Assembly (NCBI RefSeq): GCF_963678635.1
Contig: NC_087067.1
Span: 27,661,547 to 27,725,546, forward strand
Origin: Symsagittifera roscoffensis
Lineage: Eukaryota > Xenacoelomorpha > Acoela > Convolutidae
Reading direction: 5' to 3'
DNA length: 64,000 nt
Shown: positions 9,827 through 20,489 of the stretch, piece by piece
Layout of the letters: every line of letters begins with the position of its first letter
Position numbering within the stretch: position 1 is the first letter of the stretch
The notes under the pieces: generated by a model
The model's input: the letters and a program-made list of their open reading frames with translations, nothing else
Told to the model about the DNA's origin: nothing
The model's database searches: none
Position numbers and translations under genes: made by a program

Positions 9827-11126
9827 AAGTCCTGCATTTCAATTAAGGAGCCATTTCAATTTTTCCAAGGTCAAACCACCATTTAAGGAGCCATTTCAAT
9901 TTTTCCAAGGTCAAACCACCATTTAAGCGCATCATCATAGGTTCCATCCACATACTCCAAACCAAAGATTTTGCTCAAGGCATCTTTTGCTCCTACTGCT
10001 GAGGCTAAGAAAGCGGGTAAAGCGAGTAGACGAGCGGAAGAAACGCCCAAGCCACCTTTGGCTGCCGGGAGAACTGCTTGTAAAAACTGGTTATCATCCA
10101 TTTTCACGTTAGTGACCTTGCATAATGAATTTCTTAGTAATGTATCGTTGCGTTCCAAAAAATCATTTTGCAAAAAACAAGGGCTTGTACGCAAAAAATA
10201 TAAGAGTTTTGGCATGCTAAAGCAATTTTTCAGGAGGTAAAAACCATAATGGGCGTCTAGTTTGTCAATGACATCCGAGATTTTTTCAAGCTCCTTAATT
10301 TTCTTGTCGAGCAATTCTTTTCGGCAAAGTTCGCCGGCAGAGATCCTAAAATGAGGAGTTCTTCTTGTGTTTTTATTTTTATTTTGGGGCATATTTTTCG
10401 AAATTGTGTTAAAATTGAATTATACTGTGTACTAGTAGTCGGTCCCAAAAAACAAAGTTCACACTTCTCAGTGTTTAAGCTCAGGCCGTAAATTTGTTCC
10501 GATTTCAGAATGTTTTTAAGGTCCCGGAGTACTACCTTATAGTCGTCGGCTAAATTCCCATCATCTAAATACCAGATGTTAATTTTCGACTCCAACTGTT
10601 TGACTAGTGTATGAATTGTTTCCGCAAAAAGGGGTGGGGCTTCAGGATCACCTTGCTGAGTTCCGTCTTCTGACATTATGATAGAGCTTCCGTAAAAAAG
10701 GTAACTAGGTTTACCATACGCGCAATGGGTGTAATTATACAACTCGGGGCGTTTTGAATAGACATGATTCAGCATTGTTTCTCTGTTTAAAGAGTTAAAG
10801 GCATTCTTAAAATCTAGTTTTAAGAGAACAGTGCATTTTGGATTGTCGTCGCGTTCAATTAGGTTTCGAAACGAAGGCGCAGCTATTTCTGCTCCTCGTT
10901 TGGTACCGCATCCTACCTGTACGTTTCCGAAAAAATTTTGTCGCTCGGAGAGGGCCTTGCTTCCAGCGCATTTAGACGCGATACGTCTCAGCGTGTTGCC
11001 TATGGCAATCGGTCTCAACCCTCCGTCTATCTTTATGAGGGCGATGAGCTTTGCGCCAAAAAGGAAAGGTCTTAGTGGTTCGGGTATTTTGAGGTTTATC
11101 AGCTTAGTAAGCGATTTCAGAAAATT
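8587..11126. repeat. Tandem 1.3-kb internal duplication with a 40-bp junction repeat
   Basis: 8587-9826 and 9887-11126 are near-identical at a 1300-bp offset. At the junction a 40-bp unit beginning ggagccatttcaatttttcc occurs twice in a row (9846-9885 and from 9886), and once more at 8588. Several single-base differences separate the copies, so this is not simply a base-perfect assembly duplicate. The duplication repeats the end of the RT and the thumb inside one retroelement. Confidence 0.9.
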
Positions 11127-11606
11127 AAGTCCTGCACTGCAATTCGACTTACTAACAAGATCTTTAAAAATTTGAGGAACTATTTTATCAGGACCTGCTG
11201 CTGATCCGTTTGGAAAGGACATTATCGCTTTGTATAGGTCGAAATCTGTTACAAAAAAACTATCCAATTTTTCTGGATTTGGAGCTGCAAATTTGGCTCG
11301 CTGCTGGTGCTTAGACAACAATTTTTGATAGTTATCAGTTGAAAAAGGAGCTATTTTGTCATCCGAAGCAGCAAGCCTTATTCCTCCCTTTACATTTCCT
11401 TCATCGAGCTTACTACTTATTAACTTTATTCTCTGCTCGAGGTCACTCAGAGGCGGGCTTGAAACTTGGGGATGGGGTTTTGGAAGTGACACGTCATTTG
11501 CTCGAATTTTTTTATTTATCAAAGAGCTCATGCTTGTGGTCTGTTTGCGTCCACTTCGTTTCGGTTGCTCCAAAAAAACAGGAACGACGTTAAAAAAATT
11601 AGCCAC
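9883..11606 (-). pseudogene. RLE-type non-LTR retrotransposon, 5' copy: RT N-terminus, palm and thumb
   Basis: Minus strand. 11606-10257 (449 codons) has an N-terminal extension, then FDLYKAIMSFPNGSAAGPDK, IDGGLRPIAIG, KLDFKNAFNSLN, QQGDPEAPPLFAE and WYLDDGNL, which is a complete catalytic RT core. A frameshift near 10300-10390 leads into 10392-9883, which carries the thumb and stops at the duplication junction. Both tandem copies share this frameshift, so it predates the duplication or is a programmed shift. The endonuclease is supplied only by the downstream copy. Confidence 0.85.
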
Positions 11607-11942
11607 TTTGTAACATCTTCTACATTGTAGACGATGTCATTTATTTTGTCCGACAGACTTTCCGCCAAGGGAACACGCGAGTCTTTTGGTACTCTCTTGA
11701 GTACTCGGACATTTGAGATGGCTGTATTAACATAACTGTCTAGCACTAAATCATTACCTATTGTTACCTACATCAACGCATAAAGGACACTGAAACCATT
11801 GGGTTTTCTTAGAGTCGCTCAGAGAAATATTTACACAACTGATATGATACCAACTAGAACAACAATCACATCTAATCCAATTTATCAGTCCTGAAGGTTT
11901 TAAGCAATCTTTGCTTGTGCACTCTTTGTTGTTTTTCCTCAT
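11528..11942 (-). pseudogene. PHD-finger N-terminus of the RLE retroelement
   Basis: Minus strand. 11942-11754 encodes 62 residues with a canonical PHD pattern: CTSKDC, IRCDCCSSWYHISC and QCPLC. A stop follows, then 11746-11528, and a frame change leads into the RT ORF at 11606. In related elements such fingers sit at the N-terminus of the ORF and may bind chromatin or nucleic acid. That role is inference. Two breaks make this copy inactive. Confidence 0.75.
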
Positions 11943-12306
11943 CTTGACGCAGCATAAAGGTTAAAAAAAAGGATTTTGACTGGACTTTAGGGGACTGAAC
12001 TAACCCATGATAAGCGGTTAGTGGGAATTTTACAAATCAGCAAATAAAAAAAAAGACAACTAAATTAATTTAAATTTTAAAATCGAATTATAAAAATCAA
12101 AAACAAGGAACAATCTCACCCGAGCTCAGTAGGTCCAGCAGCGCACCACCAGACTCCTCAAGCCAGTTCCAGTTTCCCACCTCCCCACCAGAAAGCCACC
12201 TGTCTCTAAAATCTCTCAGAGGGCGCTCCACATACAGGCACAAACATAGAAGCTACGGGCATGCTATTTAATAAGTTTATCACAACAATTAGGCTAAAAG
12301 AAAAAA
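11943..12306. other. 5' leader of the RLE retroelement; no gene
   Basis: Upstream of the PHD ORF on the minus strand. It contains a locally C-rich patch (about 12117-12240) in an otherwise AT-rich stretch, possibly the element's 5' UTR or internal promoter. I see no ORF. Confidence 0.35.
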
Positions 12307-12489
12307 ATAACTAGAAAAAGATCAATTGAAATGATATAAAAACAAGCGAATTTTAGAGCAAAAGTTGGATAATGGCAATTAACTGGTTGAATAGTCTTTT
12401 TTAAGTTAAATAACAATTATAAAAATAACAAAGGATTTAGGAATATAATCTAAGAGTTCGCATAAATTCCAGTCATTGCATTGTTCATA

Positions 12490-12955
12490 GTTTAGTTTTC
12501 AGTTAAAAGTATAAGTTTCTTCAGGTCTCTACAGTTGTTAAATTCGCAAAAAAAGCGCCAAGTGCATGTATCTGATTCGTTATAGCGAGTTTTGAAAAAC
12601 TTTGCGTACATTCATAGAACTCTGTTTTTGCATTCTGGGTCAAACAATATGTCACATTTGAAGTATTCGTAGTACAGATCAGCAAGACGACATGCCCGAA
12701 ACCAGAAATCCGACTCGCACTTCTTCAGACGCATTTTCCTGCAGACGAATATTCGTGTCATTTGAGCTCTTCGGTTTCCAACTTCAGTGATGCTTACATG
12801 GCTTCTCCAGTCGAGTTCAACTTTTCCAGCTAATTTTTTGCAAACAGCACTCCAACATGAAGCTCTTGGTATAGAGACAAAGGAAGGATGTTAAGTTTTA
12901 CGAGTTTGTCTTTATAGGAGATATGGCTATTGCTTGTCAACATACACATCCACAT
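12490..12955 (-). pseudogene. CR1-like RT C-terminal tail, left palindrome arm
   Basis: Reverse complement of the tail at 24276-24738 with scattered substitutions and small indels. It encodes the same cysteine-rich end in broken frames. Together with the endonuclease part upstream (13243-14354) it marks one CR1-like element whose RT core has been lost and replaced by a short microsatellite. Confidence 0.6.
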
Positions 12956-13045
12956 TCATATATGCATACATACATACATTCATACATACATTTCTACATT
13001 TACAAACACATACTTTTTTACATGCGGACATATATACATTCATAG
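12950..13045. repeat. Tetranucleotide microsatellite (left arm)
   Basis: Imperfect catacatacatt-type repeats, mirrored as atgtatgtatga at about 24185-24290. It lies exactly where the RT core of the CR1-like element is missing in both arms. Confidence 0.8.
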
Positions 13046-13593
13046 CTTGTAGATGACTAAATGTAGTACCGTCCGAAAAAGTTTCTTTTTGCACAGTCGT
13101 TCTGCTTTCCCAACATTGGCTTTTCGTTGGAAAACTGATTGAAAAAATATCTTTAACAATTTAACTTTTTGAGCGTCTGCATTGGCTGTTTTTTGATCTA
13201 GGAAGATCTCTGAAGGGATCGTGCTAGACTTGATGATCGATTTCAGATATCGTTGAATTTCCCATTCTCAAAAAGCAGTTTTGCTTGGAGATGCTGGTTA
13301 TTCTGAAGGGACACTGTTAGTTCAGTTTGCAGACTTTCAATTTTGCCTTTGTTCGATGGGGTAGGTTTTCGATGATTTTTAATTTGGAGTGTATCTAATT
13401 TCTTGATAAGTTTGGAGGAATCGCTTCCCACCCAAGAAGCTAGTTCAAACCTGTGTTTTGTAGTGATTGGTAGCAGGTTCTGTAGTAACCACTCGTACAA
13501 ATGATCGAGCATCAGTTCAACGTTGCTCAAGCGGAATGGTTGGAAGGGATGTTGATGAATGAATTCATTCACTTTTTCCCAGTTTGCTTTCTT
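13046..13593 (-). pseudogene. CR1-like element: linker between endonuclease and RT
   Basis: The longest piece is 13572-13243 (109 codons) with VNEFI, NVELMLDHLYEWLLQ, KHRFELASWVG and SSKLIKKLDTLQ, followed on the minus strand by broken sequence up to the microsatellite. The matching right-arm piece is 23662-23916. Linkers of this kind sit between the APE-type endonuclease and the RT in CR1/jockey-type elements. Confidence 0.6.
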
Positions 13594-14354
13594 CTTATAC
13601 GCAAAAAAGCCAGAACCTAGTTTTTGTTTGATGGCTGGTGTCTTTTCATGAACAGGTCGTTAGTCAAATGAGACTTTGGCATGGAGTGGCAAAGATCGGA
13701 ACTGATTAAACTACTCAAAAGGTTGTCAATTTTCACGCTGGTGGCAAAATGCGGTTTGTTACTAAGGAGAACGTCTAGTGATTGTCCATCAGGGGTTTTT
13801 ATTAGTTGTTGGAAGTTTGACTAACAGAGTTCGTCAAGGATTGACTGCTCATCTAGAGAACTTGAAGTCTTTGACGGCCAGTGTGCACAGTTAAAATTTA
13901 TATCTGCAACTATATACGAACAAATTTCAATTTATTCAAATTGCTTACGCCTCAAGAATTTTAGGAGTTCGACTAGATCTGAGATGTCCCATGTGTAGGT
14001 ACTGTTTGAAGGAGCGCTGTAGTTGCAGCAAATTATAATCGGCTTGTTCCGGGATATGCGGATGATAACACAGTTTTGAAACGCGGAATTGAAATGGCTA
14101 CCTGGATTGTTACGGTTTACTGCTATAAGTACGCCACCATGTTTTGTTCAGCCTTTGTCACTCGGTCTGTCATATCGGTGAATAAGGTAGCTTGTCAGAA
14201 GAAAAGCAGCGTCGCCGATGCTTTCTGTCAACCAGGTTTCAGTTAGGTAGATGACTTGATAAGCGTTTTTTTACTTGGACAGCATTAGAAAAGGTTGTCC
14301 GCCGTTGATACTCAAGAATACTTCTGACATTGTAAGCAAGGATATTTATTGTCG
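13594..14354 (-). pseudogene. CR1-like element: APE-type endonuclease remnant (left arm)
   Basis: Minus strand. The N-terminus reads NILAYNVRSI in frame with the upstream ORF1-like region, typical of the first block of APE endonucleases. After a frameshift comes a TWLTES block near 14230. Many stops break the rest. The C-terminal part is better preserved in the right arm (23337-23642). Family members nick the genomic target. This copy is dead. Confidence 0.7.
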
Positions 14355-15200
14355 CTGCTAGTCGACTGGGTGCTTCGGGATCTGGAATTTTCTCTTTTAT
14401 CCACTTTCCACCTTTCCGAATGTACTGAGTTTCCTCGTGGACTCTTATGTCCTTTCTGTCTACAGATTTGTCGCTGATAAGTTGCCTTCTTCTGACGAGG
14501 GCAAAGTTTTCGTGATCAGCTTCTTCCTTCGTCAGTTGTCGGTTGAGGAAAATTGGTTGAGGGGATTTTTTCAGTTCTCTCGCAGACAGCAAAATCATTC
14601 GTCGTTGGTATGCATTGGGCACTTTTAATAGGATTGTTCTTGTCTTGTTCTCGTCATATCGACCCAGGCGTATGACATCGCCAATTGAGGCACTGACATC
14701 CATATGCGTCAACACTTTTCGAACTTCGGCGAGATCGTGTTCTTGGCGCAATCTAGCTTCCTTCTCCGTTGATTCAAGGATTCCTCGTATGCGAATGCCA
14801 TCGAGTTCCTTGGCGGGTTTCGGTGGCGATTTTGGCGACTGGTAATTAAGCTAGGTTGGGTTGGATAATCTGAATCAGGTTGTTTTGTGGTTATCAGCGT
14901 TTTGATTTCGGTCACTGTTTTTTTGAGGTCAGTCATTTCGTTTTCCAGGGTTTTCATTTAAGTTTCTCGAAGTTCTTTAGAGGTTGTAGTTTCATGGGCA
15001 GCTTGTGGCAGATTATCTTGACGTTTTTCTTAGACGCATTTGCTGCATATCAGTAGAGCATTTTTTCCTAAGGCTGGTACTCCAATAACAGCGGCTTCCT
15101 TTAGACCAGTGCAGTCTTCATCAGGTGCATTCGACAACCACAGCAGAAGCAGTCGAAAGGGCTTTCATTTTTGACCCGATTTCGGGTGTTATGTTTAGAC
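14355..15200 (-). pseudogene. CR1-like element: PHD finger, coiled coil and RRM-like ORF1 region
   Basis: Minus strand, found only in the left arm. From its 5' end: a zinc cluster with FDCFCCGCRMHL, then after a frameshift an ICSKC; a short coiled coil (KTLENEMTDLKKTVTEI, 14957-14709); and an RRM/CTD-like part (SIGDVIRLGRYDENKTRTIL, then IFLNRQLTKEEADHE) at 14751-14355. The last piece runs in frame straight into the endonuclease, suggesting that ORF1-like functions and the endonuclease are fused in this family. Breaks near 14950 and 15080 inactivate it. Confidence 0.65.
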
Positions 15201-15289
15201 ATGTTCAAAGGTGCTCAGAGCCAGAGACTCGATGAGCACGCCTGTTGAGATTTTAGGTTTAAAACTCAGATTTGGGTAACTGTTTAGAA

Positions 15290-15865
15290 TTTTCGTCGTT
15301 TAGCTTCGCGCTTCTCGCCAGCCGTTCGACGCATAGTGCCACGTGTTTTGAAGATTCTTTTGAAGTTGGGAAAATAGTGCAGCACAGTAGCTAAAGTCGT
15401 CGACTCTATGTCAGCAGCCTGGTGCAGTTTTCGGTATTCGGCAATTAACGATTCGTCAATTCTTTCGGAAGCACTGATAATGTAATTGGCCTCGTCGATG
15501 ACGTAACAGTCTAATGAATTTAGAAGATTGTCAAATATCTAGGAAGCACCTTTGCGTTGACAGGTAACGACGCAAAAGAGGTTTGGAATAGTCTCAAGGG
15601 TCGCAATCAGTTCTTCGATTGTTTGGGGTATGTTGCCTTTATTAGGGTGCGATGTTATTGTGTTGTTTAATAAGTCGTGCCAGAGAACAATTTTACAGTT
15701 CCTAGGAGGAACTGATGTAAGGTAATTGAGGCAGTAATTTGACGTGCTAGGGTCAAGATTCAGGCCAGGGAAAGAGTGAACAGGATTAGCAAACTTATCT
15801 TGTTCCGATTGTTCAAGTTTATTGATGGAGTGGTAAAGAGAACAAGCAGCTACTATTTTGATCAT
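15290..15865 (-). pseudogene. Unrecognised retroelement-associated ORF, 'SLYHS' family, copy 1
   Basis: About 190 codons from ATG 15865 with one in-frame TAG at 15539-15541. Landmarks are VAACSLYHSINKL, IVLWHDLLNN and a basic end (EKREAKRRKF). A related sequence lies at 49230-49823 (VAASSLYHSMEQL, VMVWHDIINN, RRRAEKRRL). Serine after a small-residue strand plus a later HD..N block is faintly like SGNH hydrolase blocks, which occur in some CR1 ORF1s. That is inference and weak. It lies just upstream of the zinc-finger region of the CR1-like element. Confidence 0.55.
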
Positions 15866-16264
15866 ACGATATAGAGACTAAGAAAAATAAATAAATAAAC
15901 AAAACTGGAATGAACTCAGCTGATTGGGAATTGGGATGGTGAACACAGCAAGTCGGGAGCCGTCCAGAGTGTCGTTTTACCCAGTGTCCAGTGATAAGTA
16001 ATCCAAAAAATACCGTCGTGATCAAATTTTTCAACAACTCAACATTGACTATTGCCCCTTCTATTCATTCTTAACTATTTTCAATTACCACAGAAAATTG
16101 ACAAGTAAATTAAAAACCCAACTTATTTTTCTTTAAAAATTCCTCAAATCACTACGGTACGCTGTTCCAGCAGACAAAATCAACTCTCTGAGAATTTTCT
16201 TACGTGTTTATGCTGAAAAAAGTGCCAAAGCCTTTTTTGAATAAAAAAAATTAATTCTTTAGTT
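15866..16264. other. No recognised gene
   Basis: AT-rich, with no ORF or motif that I can support. It ends at the boundary where the inner palindrome similarity begins. Confidence 0.4.
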
Positions 16265-16770
16265 TAAGGTGCATGTTTTGCAAGGGAGATTCTTATGTTA
16301 AATGAAACTATCTGCACTGGGTTGCTCGGTACATGTTCTCAAGTTCCTACAGAGCTTATTACGAAAAAACTCAAGATCGATTTGGAAAAACTCTTGGATC
16401 GTTTTGTAAAAAGACTTTGAGCGTTTTGTAAATATTGTAAGAAAACTTTTACAATCAATTAATGTAAATAACGACAATACATCAATTTACAAATGTGATT
16501 TACAACAAATCGTACCCATTTTGGTTCTAATACATCATGGTGAAAAATTAGCCAATCACAGTTGACCTCTAAATTACTTTTAACACTAAAATAATTTTAA
16601 CCTCTAAAATTAGTTAAACAGTTTAAATTAATTTGTCTGGAAGTTTCTGAGTCATAAATTCGTTTTAGACATGTACTTAAAAAAAAACTATTTGGGATTA
16701 AAATTTCAGTGTTAGCTCCTTGCTCCTAAAATCATCGCGCGTGTTCGAAGGATGTGAAATCCCAAAGGAT
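16265..16770 (-). pseudogene. Truncated PLE tail (C-terminal end and 3' UTR), head to head with PLE-3 (left arm)
   Basis: On the minus strand, 16750-16700 encodes the PLE terminal block (TRDDF-like followed by SKELTLK), and the following 16690-16490 matches, in reverse, the 3' UTR of PLE-3 (17290-17450). So an almost completely truncated PLE lies against PLE-3 and forms a small inverted repeat inside the larger palindrome arm. The mirror copy is at about 22380-22876. Confidence 0.6.
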
Positions 16771-16781
16771 CACCAAAGGAT

Positions 16782-17338
16782 GTGAAGCCCCCAATGCTGA
16801 TGGTGCAATATAGAGGTTACCAAAGCCAATATTTTGATAACAGGTTACGAAAATTAACAAACGTTCATGTGGTTTACACCACAAGAAAACTAGAAAGATG
16901 TTTACCATCACTTAAGTCAGCATTTTCTAATGACCTCAAGTCAAGAGTGGTTTACAAGCTGTCATTCAGTGGATGCACTTCCACCTATGTCGGACAAGCT
17001 GTTCGCGACAATTGACCACTAGAATTGAGGAACATAAGAAAGCAGACTCACCGGTAGGCCTCCACCTTCAGCAATGCCAACTTGAGGGAAATAGCGCAGA
17101 TCTCAGTTGGGAAATTATAGATAGGTCAAACAACCAAACAAAATTGTTAACACTAGAGGCAAAACATATCAGAAAAGAGAAACCGGGCTTGAACACGCGC
17201 GATGAAATTAGGAGCAACGAGTTAGCACTGAAAATTAAGTCCCAAATTTTTTTGGTTTTTTATTTAAAACGTACATGCTTAAATCACAATTATGACTCAG
17301 AAACTTGCAAACAAATTAATATACAAGTGGTTAACTAA
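16782..17338 (+). pseudogene. PLE-3: GIY-YIG endonuclease (left arm, 2-bp frameshift)
   Basis: Penelope-like C-terminal endonuclease. The frame from 16782 has MVQYRG, VYTTRKLERCLPSLKSAF, VVYKLSFSGC and TYVGQAVR, then a 2-bp insertion (a repeated cg near 17005) moves the frame to 16973-17338 with TTRIEEHKK, GLHLQQC and the terminal LNTRDEIRSNELALK. The right-arm copy (21808-22362) lacks the insertion and is one open frame of 184 codons. No RT precedes it here, so it is a 5'-truncated element. Confidence 0.85.
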
Positions 17339-17504
17339 TTTTAGAGGTTAAAAATTTTAATTTTAATTGTAATTTAGAGGTCACCTGTGATTGGCTATTT
17401 TTTTAACATGATGGTTTAGAACCAAAATGTATGTGAATTATTGCAAGTTTTTGAATTAGAATTTTGAAAAACTCAATTCTAGAGCCGGGGACACCCTGAA
17501 TTTT
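17339..17504 (+). other. 3' UTR of PLE-3
   Basis: AT-rich tail after the PLE-3 stop. Part of it matches 16490-16690 in reverse. Confidence 0.5.
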
Positions 17505-17717
17505 TCAGGATATTGGTTGAAAAAGACAGTGAAAATTGAATGAGTCTTTATGTTTCTCAATTATACAAATTTTCAACTCGGCCACTGCCTTTCTGGGGGA
17601 TACAACAGAGAGTATGCTTATTCTACTAGGAACTAGGGAGTCAACTACCGTTACATACCATATGAGCAGTCTAACAGCCCTGGTAAACGTGCAACAGTAT
17701 GGTCGATAATGTGACAT
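17505..17717 (-). pseudogene. RLE-type retroelement C-terminus, fragment (left arm)
   Basis: 70 codons related to the end of the 7995-9092 ORF: IWYVTVVDSLVPSRIS matches LLWDVTVVDSLAPCRIN, followed by a tail with FNFHCLFQPIS. It is cut off at its 5' side exactly where an LTR starts (17710). The endonuclease aspartate block has changed (WYVT for WDVT). The mirror copy is at 21429-21641. Confidence 0.7.
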
Positions 17718-18245
17718 TCGACCAGAATAGCCTGAAATTCATGGAGCAGTTGAGTGAGAAAATTGGTTGTTTTGAAGGGTTAACGAAGTTAACTGTCCAA
17801 TTAAACGATTTGGGAGGGGTCGTTCGTTTTTAGGTGAAGAAGTAATTTTTTATGAAATAGTTCAAAATGAAGACACGTAACGACCTGTAAATTTCGCGGC
17901 TATTGAAAAAGCGGGAAAATCACAGAGACGTTTTTCGCTAGTCAGAATAGGATTAACAAGGATTTTTGCTGATAGAAAGTGAGATACTTAAAAGAAAAAC
18001 AGCGAATGGTATCAATATTCGAAGAACGCTCCGAGGTGTAACGATTGTACAGCTACAACCGCTACCGAGCAACTCACGAGCACTCGGAGGGCTATTGGGA
18101 AGTTTTGCTACCCTTCCCGATTGCCAAGAAGACAGCTCTTCGGCCGGACTCGAGAAACCACAAGAGTCTTGGAAAACACAGTAGACATTGTTTTTAACAA
18201 CTTTTAGCTTCCCGGAATGCCTTGAACTGAATTTATTTAACCGGA
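17710..18245 (+). mobile_element. LTR-like sequence of the second LTR family (left arm)
   Basis: Starts TGTGACATTCGACCAGAAT, as at 7143, and shares further blocks with 7440-7680 (gttccgag / gctccgag, ttttagctt, tgaactgaattta). There is no LTR-element ORF next to it, so it is probably a solo LTR or a truncated element inserted into the RLE fragment. The right end is uncertain. The mirror copy is 20900-21436. Confidence 0.55.
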
Positions 18246-18331
18246 CCTTCTGATCTTCCAGTATGGGTTCTGAAAGATGGCTGAAATTAAATATATCCAC
18301 ACCTTACATTTCTTATAAATGAATTTATTAA

Positions 18332-19040
18332 GTGAAACTTTTTCCAACAGGACGCAAAAAAAGCGGTTGTTACCCCAATATACAAATAAAAAAAGATGAC
18401 TCAGAAATAGCAGAGAAATATAGACCATTCTCCATAACAGGTGCACTCACTAAAATTTTCGAGAAACTACTTTACGAACAAATCAAGGAATACTTTTTGT
18501 CTAATAACCTGCTCAGCAACACCCAATTTGTTTTAGAACCTCATAATCAACGATGCACGCCATCCTTTATTGGACCCCATCCACTGAGTTCTTCCGCAAA
18601 TCAATGCATGAAAACAAATGCATGAAAACAAACTCAACAATACAAAAATACAAAAACAAGCTAGAAGTTAAATTTTTGGGGGGTATTTCTAGATCAATTT
18701 CTAATCTTTCAGGGAGAAATTAAAAACATATAAGCAAAAGTGGCTTGCCGGATCAAAACATTACAATCGATAAGAAACCACTGACAATCAAAAACCGAAT
18801 ACTATAATTGAACCTTTTTGTCATAAGCCACCATCTGCACTACCCAGCAACACTAATAAGCAGTTTGATATCAAATCTAAAAAAATTGCTTAAAAAACAA
18901 CTGAGTTGGGCAATAAAGACCTGTTGTGACAGAAGACAATTTGATTCTTCTTCCGGTCTTAAATTAGTATACAAATTAATTCTGGTTTTCCTGTTTCTCG
19001 ATTGGAAAATAATTTGCCATCTATGAAAAATCAAACATAA
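18332..19040 (+). pseudogene. CR1-like RT fragment with internal deletion (left arm and spacer)
   Basis: 18332-18625 carries the RT N-terminal block (DDSEIAEKYRPFSITGALTK, FEKLLYEQIKEYFL). The text then jumps to the RT C-terminal block: VKFLGG near 18670, HISK, and SHHLHYPATLISSLISN followed by KKQLSWAIKTCC (18808-18930). The palm blocks between them, with the catalytic residues, are missing, although the right side keeps part of them (20132-20500). Frameshifts are present. I infer the same family as the other CR1-like fragments. Confidence 0.7.
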
Positions 19041-20489
19041 AATACTATCGGCATACACAAAAACCCAAAAGTCAAGTACGTAAACAACACAATTGATGAG
19101 AACAAAAGAAATAAAAAACTACATTTTCAAGCATGATTGAGCAGTCATTATAACTAAAATAAATTTTTTCAGAAAATCACTCCTTATTTGGAACCAAAGT
19201 CAAAATGCAAATTAAAAACTTAAACAGCAGCAGTTCAACTTACAAGACAATAAAAATTAGGTTTATGGAATTTTTCTATCTATTTTTTGTGAAGATCCTT
19301 CTCTGGCAACCTTACAAGGGGTCTTCTAACAAGCCTATTTCCGAATTGATTGTCGTTTCCTATGTTCACTATCCCCTCCCTATAGTCGAGAACAACGTAA
19401 AAATGTCTCATTAAACCGTCACTGCCTTTTGCTAGAGGTATAAGTGCTTTCCAAAAATTTTCACAAACTTGAAGGATCTACCTTCAAAAACCAGTTCTTT
19501 TGCTAAAATCAATTTAAACAATTTTCTACGCTTATTTTTTTCAAAACAAAAACAATTAGCTTACACTTAAGCCTAACTAATTCTTGTTCTAACACTACAA
19601 AGATGAACTGGATCTATCCAGTTTTTTCAGAGTTATACAGCAAAACGTCTTTTATGCAAACTCAAAAATTTTCAAACTAATTGGTTCCGCCATACTTTTT
19701 CCGCAATTCTTGTCTTATTGACCAAAAAATTGCTGATCCCAGCTCAGAAGGCAAATAATCTACAAGTTCAATGGAAAGAAACCGATCTAAAACAAATCAG
19801 TTTAAAAAAACTATGCCTAAAACTATGGTACTTGGACCTGTCCTGATTGATGAATCCACCAAATCAAGTTTTTAAGTTCGATTTTACTGGGGCCAGGAAT
19901 GTTGTTGGCAAACGAGTCTTTTAACCTGTCTATCCACTAGTGTTTGTTGTCCGAAAAACAGTTTTATTGCTCTAACCCAAAAACTCTGAAAACTTTTTTG
20001 TTTTGAGGCGCTTCGTTTTTTTCAAAAATCACGAAAAAATTGAATTTTGCTACCGAATTACTACCAACCACGTCCGAACTAAATTCAACCGAATGACTTA
20101 GCTATATTAATCAAATTACGATGTAATTCACTTACTTAGCACTTTTTTCCTTGTGAAAAAATGTCGACATCTCAAAAATTGCTATTTGTGGGGGGATCAA
20201 AATATCACTGAAAAACGGTATAGGAAAAATAATACTAGTAGTATAAATAGTAGTACTACTAGTTTTATACACCTCCGGGTACGTTCTTAGAAGTTCCAAA
20301 ATTGTACCTTGAGGTACGCCTTGGTGAAGTGACATCCAACTGGGTTCAGTTTTAATTACTACATTTTTCTTTCTGTTGTCTTTTGTTTATAAGGCTATGA
20401 ATCATTTAAATTGCTGATTCAGAAAATCCCAAATCATCCAGTTTGTTTTCTAAATGTTCATGGTTGATAGAATTGAAATCTTTTGATAG
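18631..20489. other. Palindrome spacer
   Basis: Contains the RT C-terminal remnant on its left (to 19040) and the RT palm remnant on its right (20132-20489). Between 19041 and 20131 I see AT-rich sequence with no recognisable gene or repeat. Confidence 0.6.

Larger units (their letters stand above)
12307..18630. repeat. Left arm of a large imperfect palindrome
   Basis: Pairs in inverted orientation with 20490-24918. The outer part, 12307-14354, matches 22880-24918 (coordinate sum near 37234) with moderate divergence. The inner part, 16265-18630, matches 20490-22876 (sum near 39144) and looks closer. The left arm has 1.9 kb extra (14355-16264), which holds the upstream part of a CR1-like element, so the right arm probably lost it. 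The spacer is 18631-20489. Confidence 0.9.
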
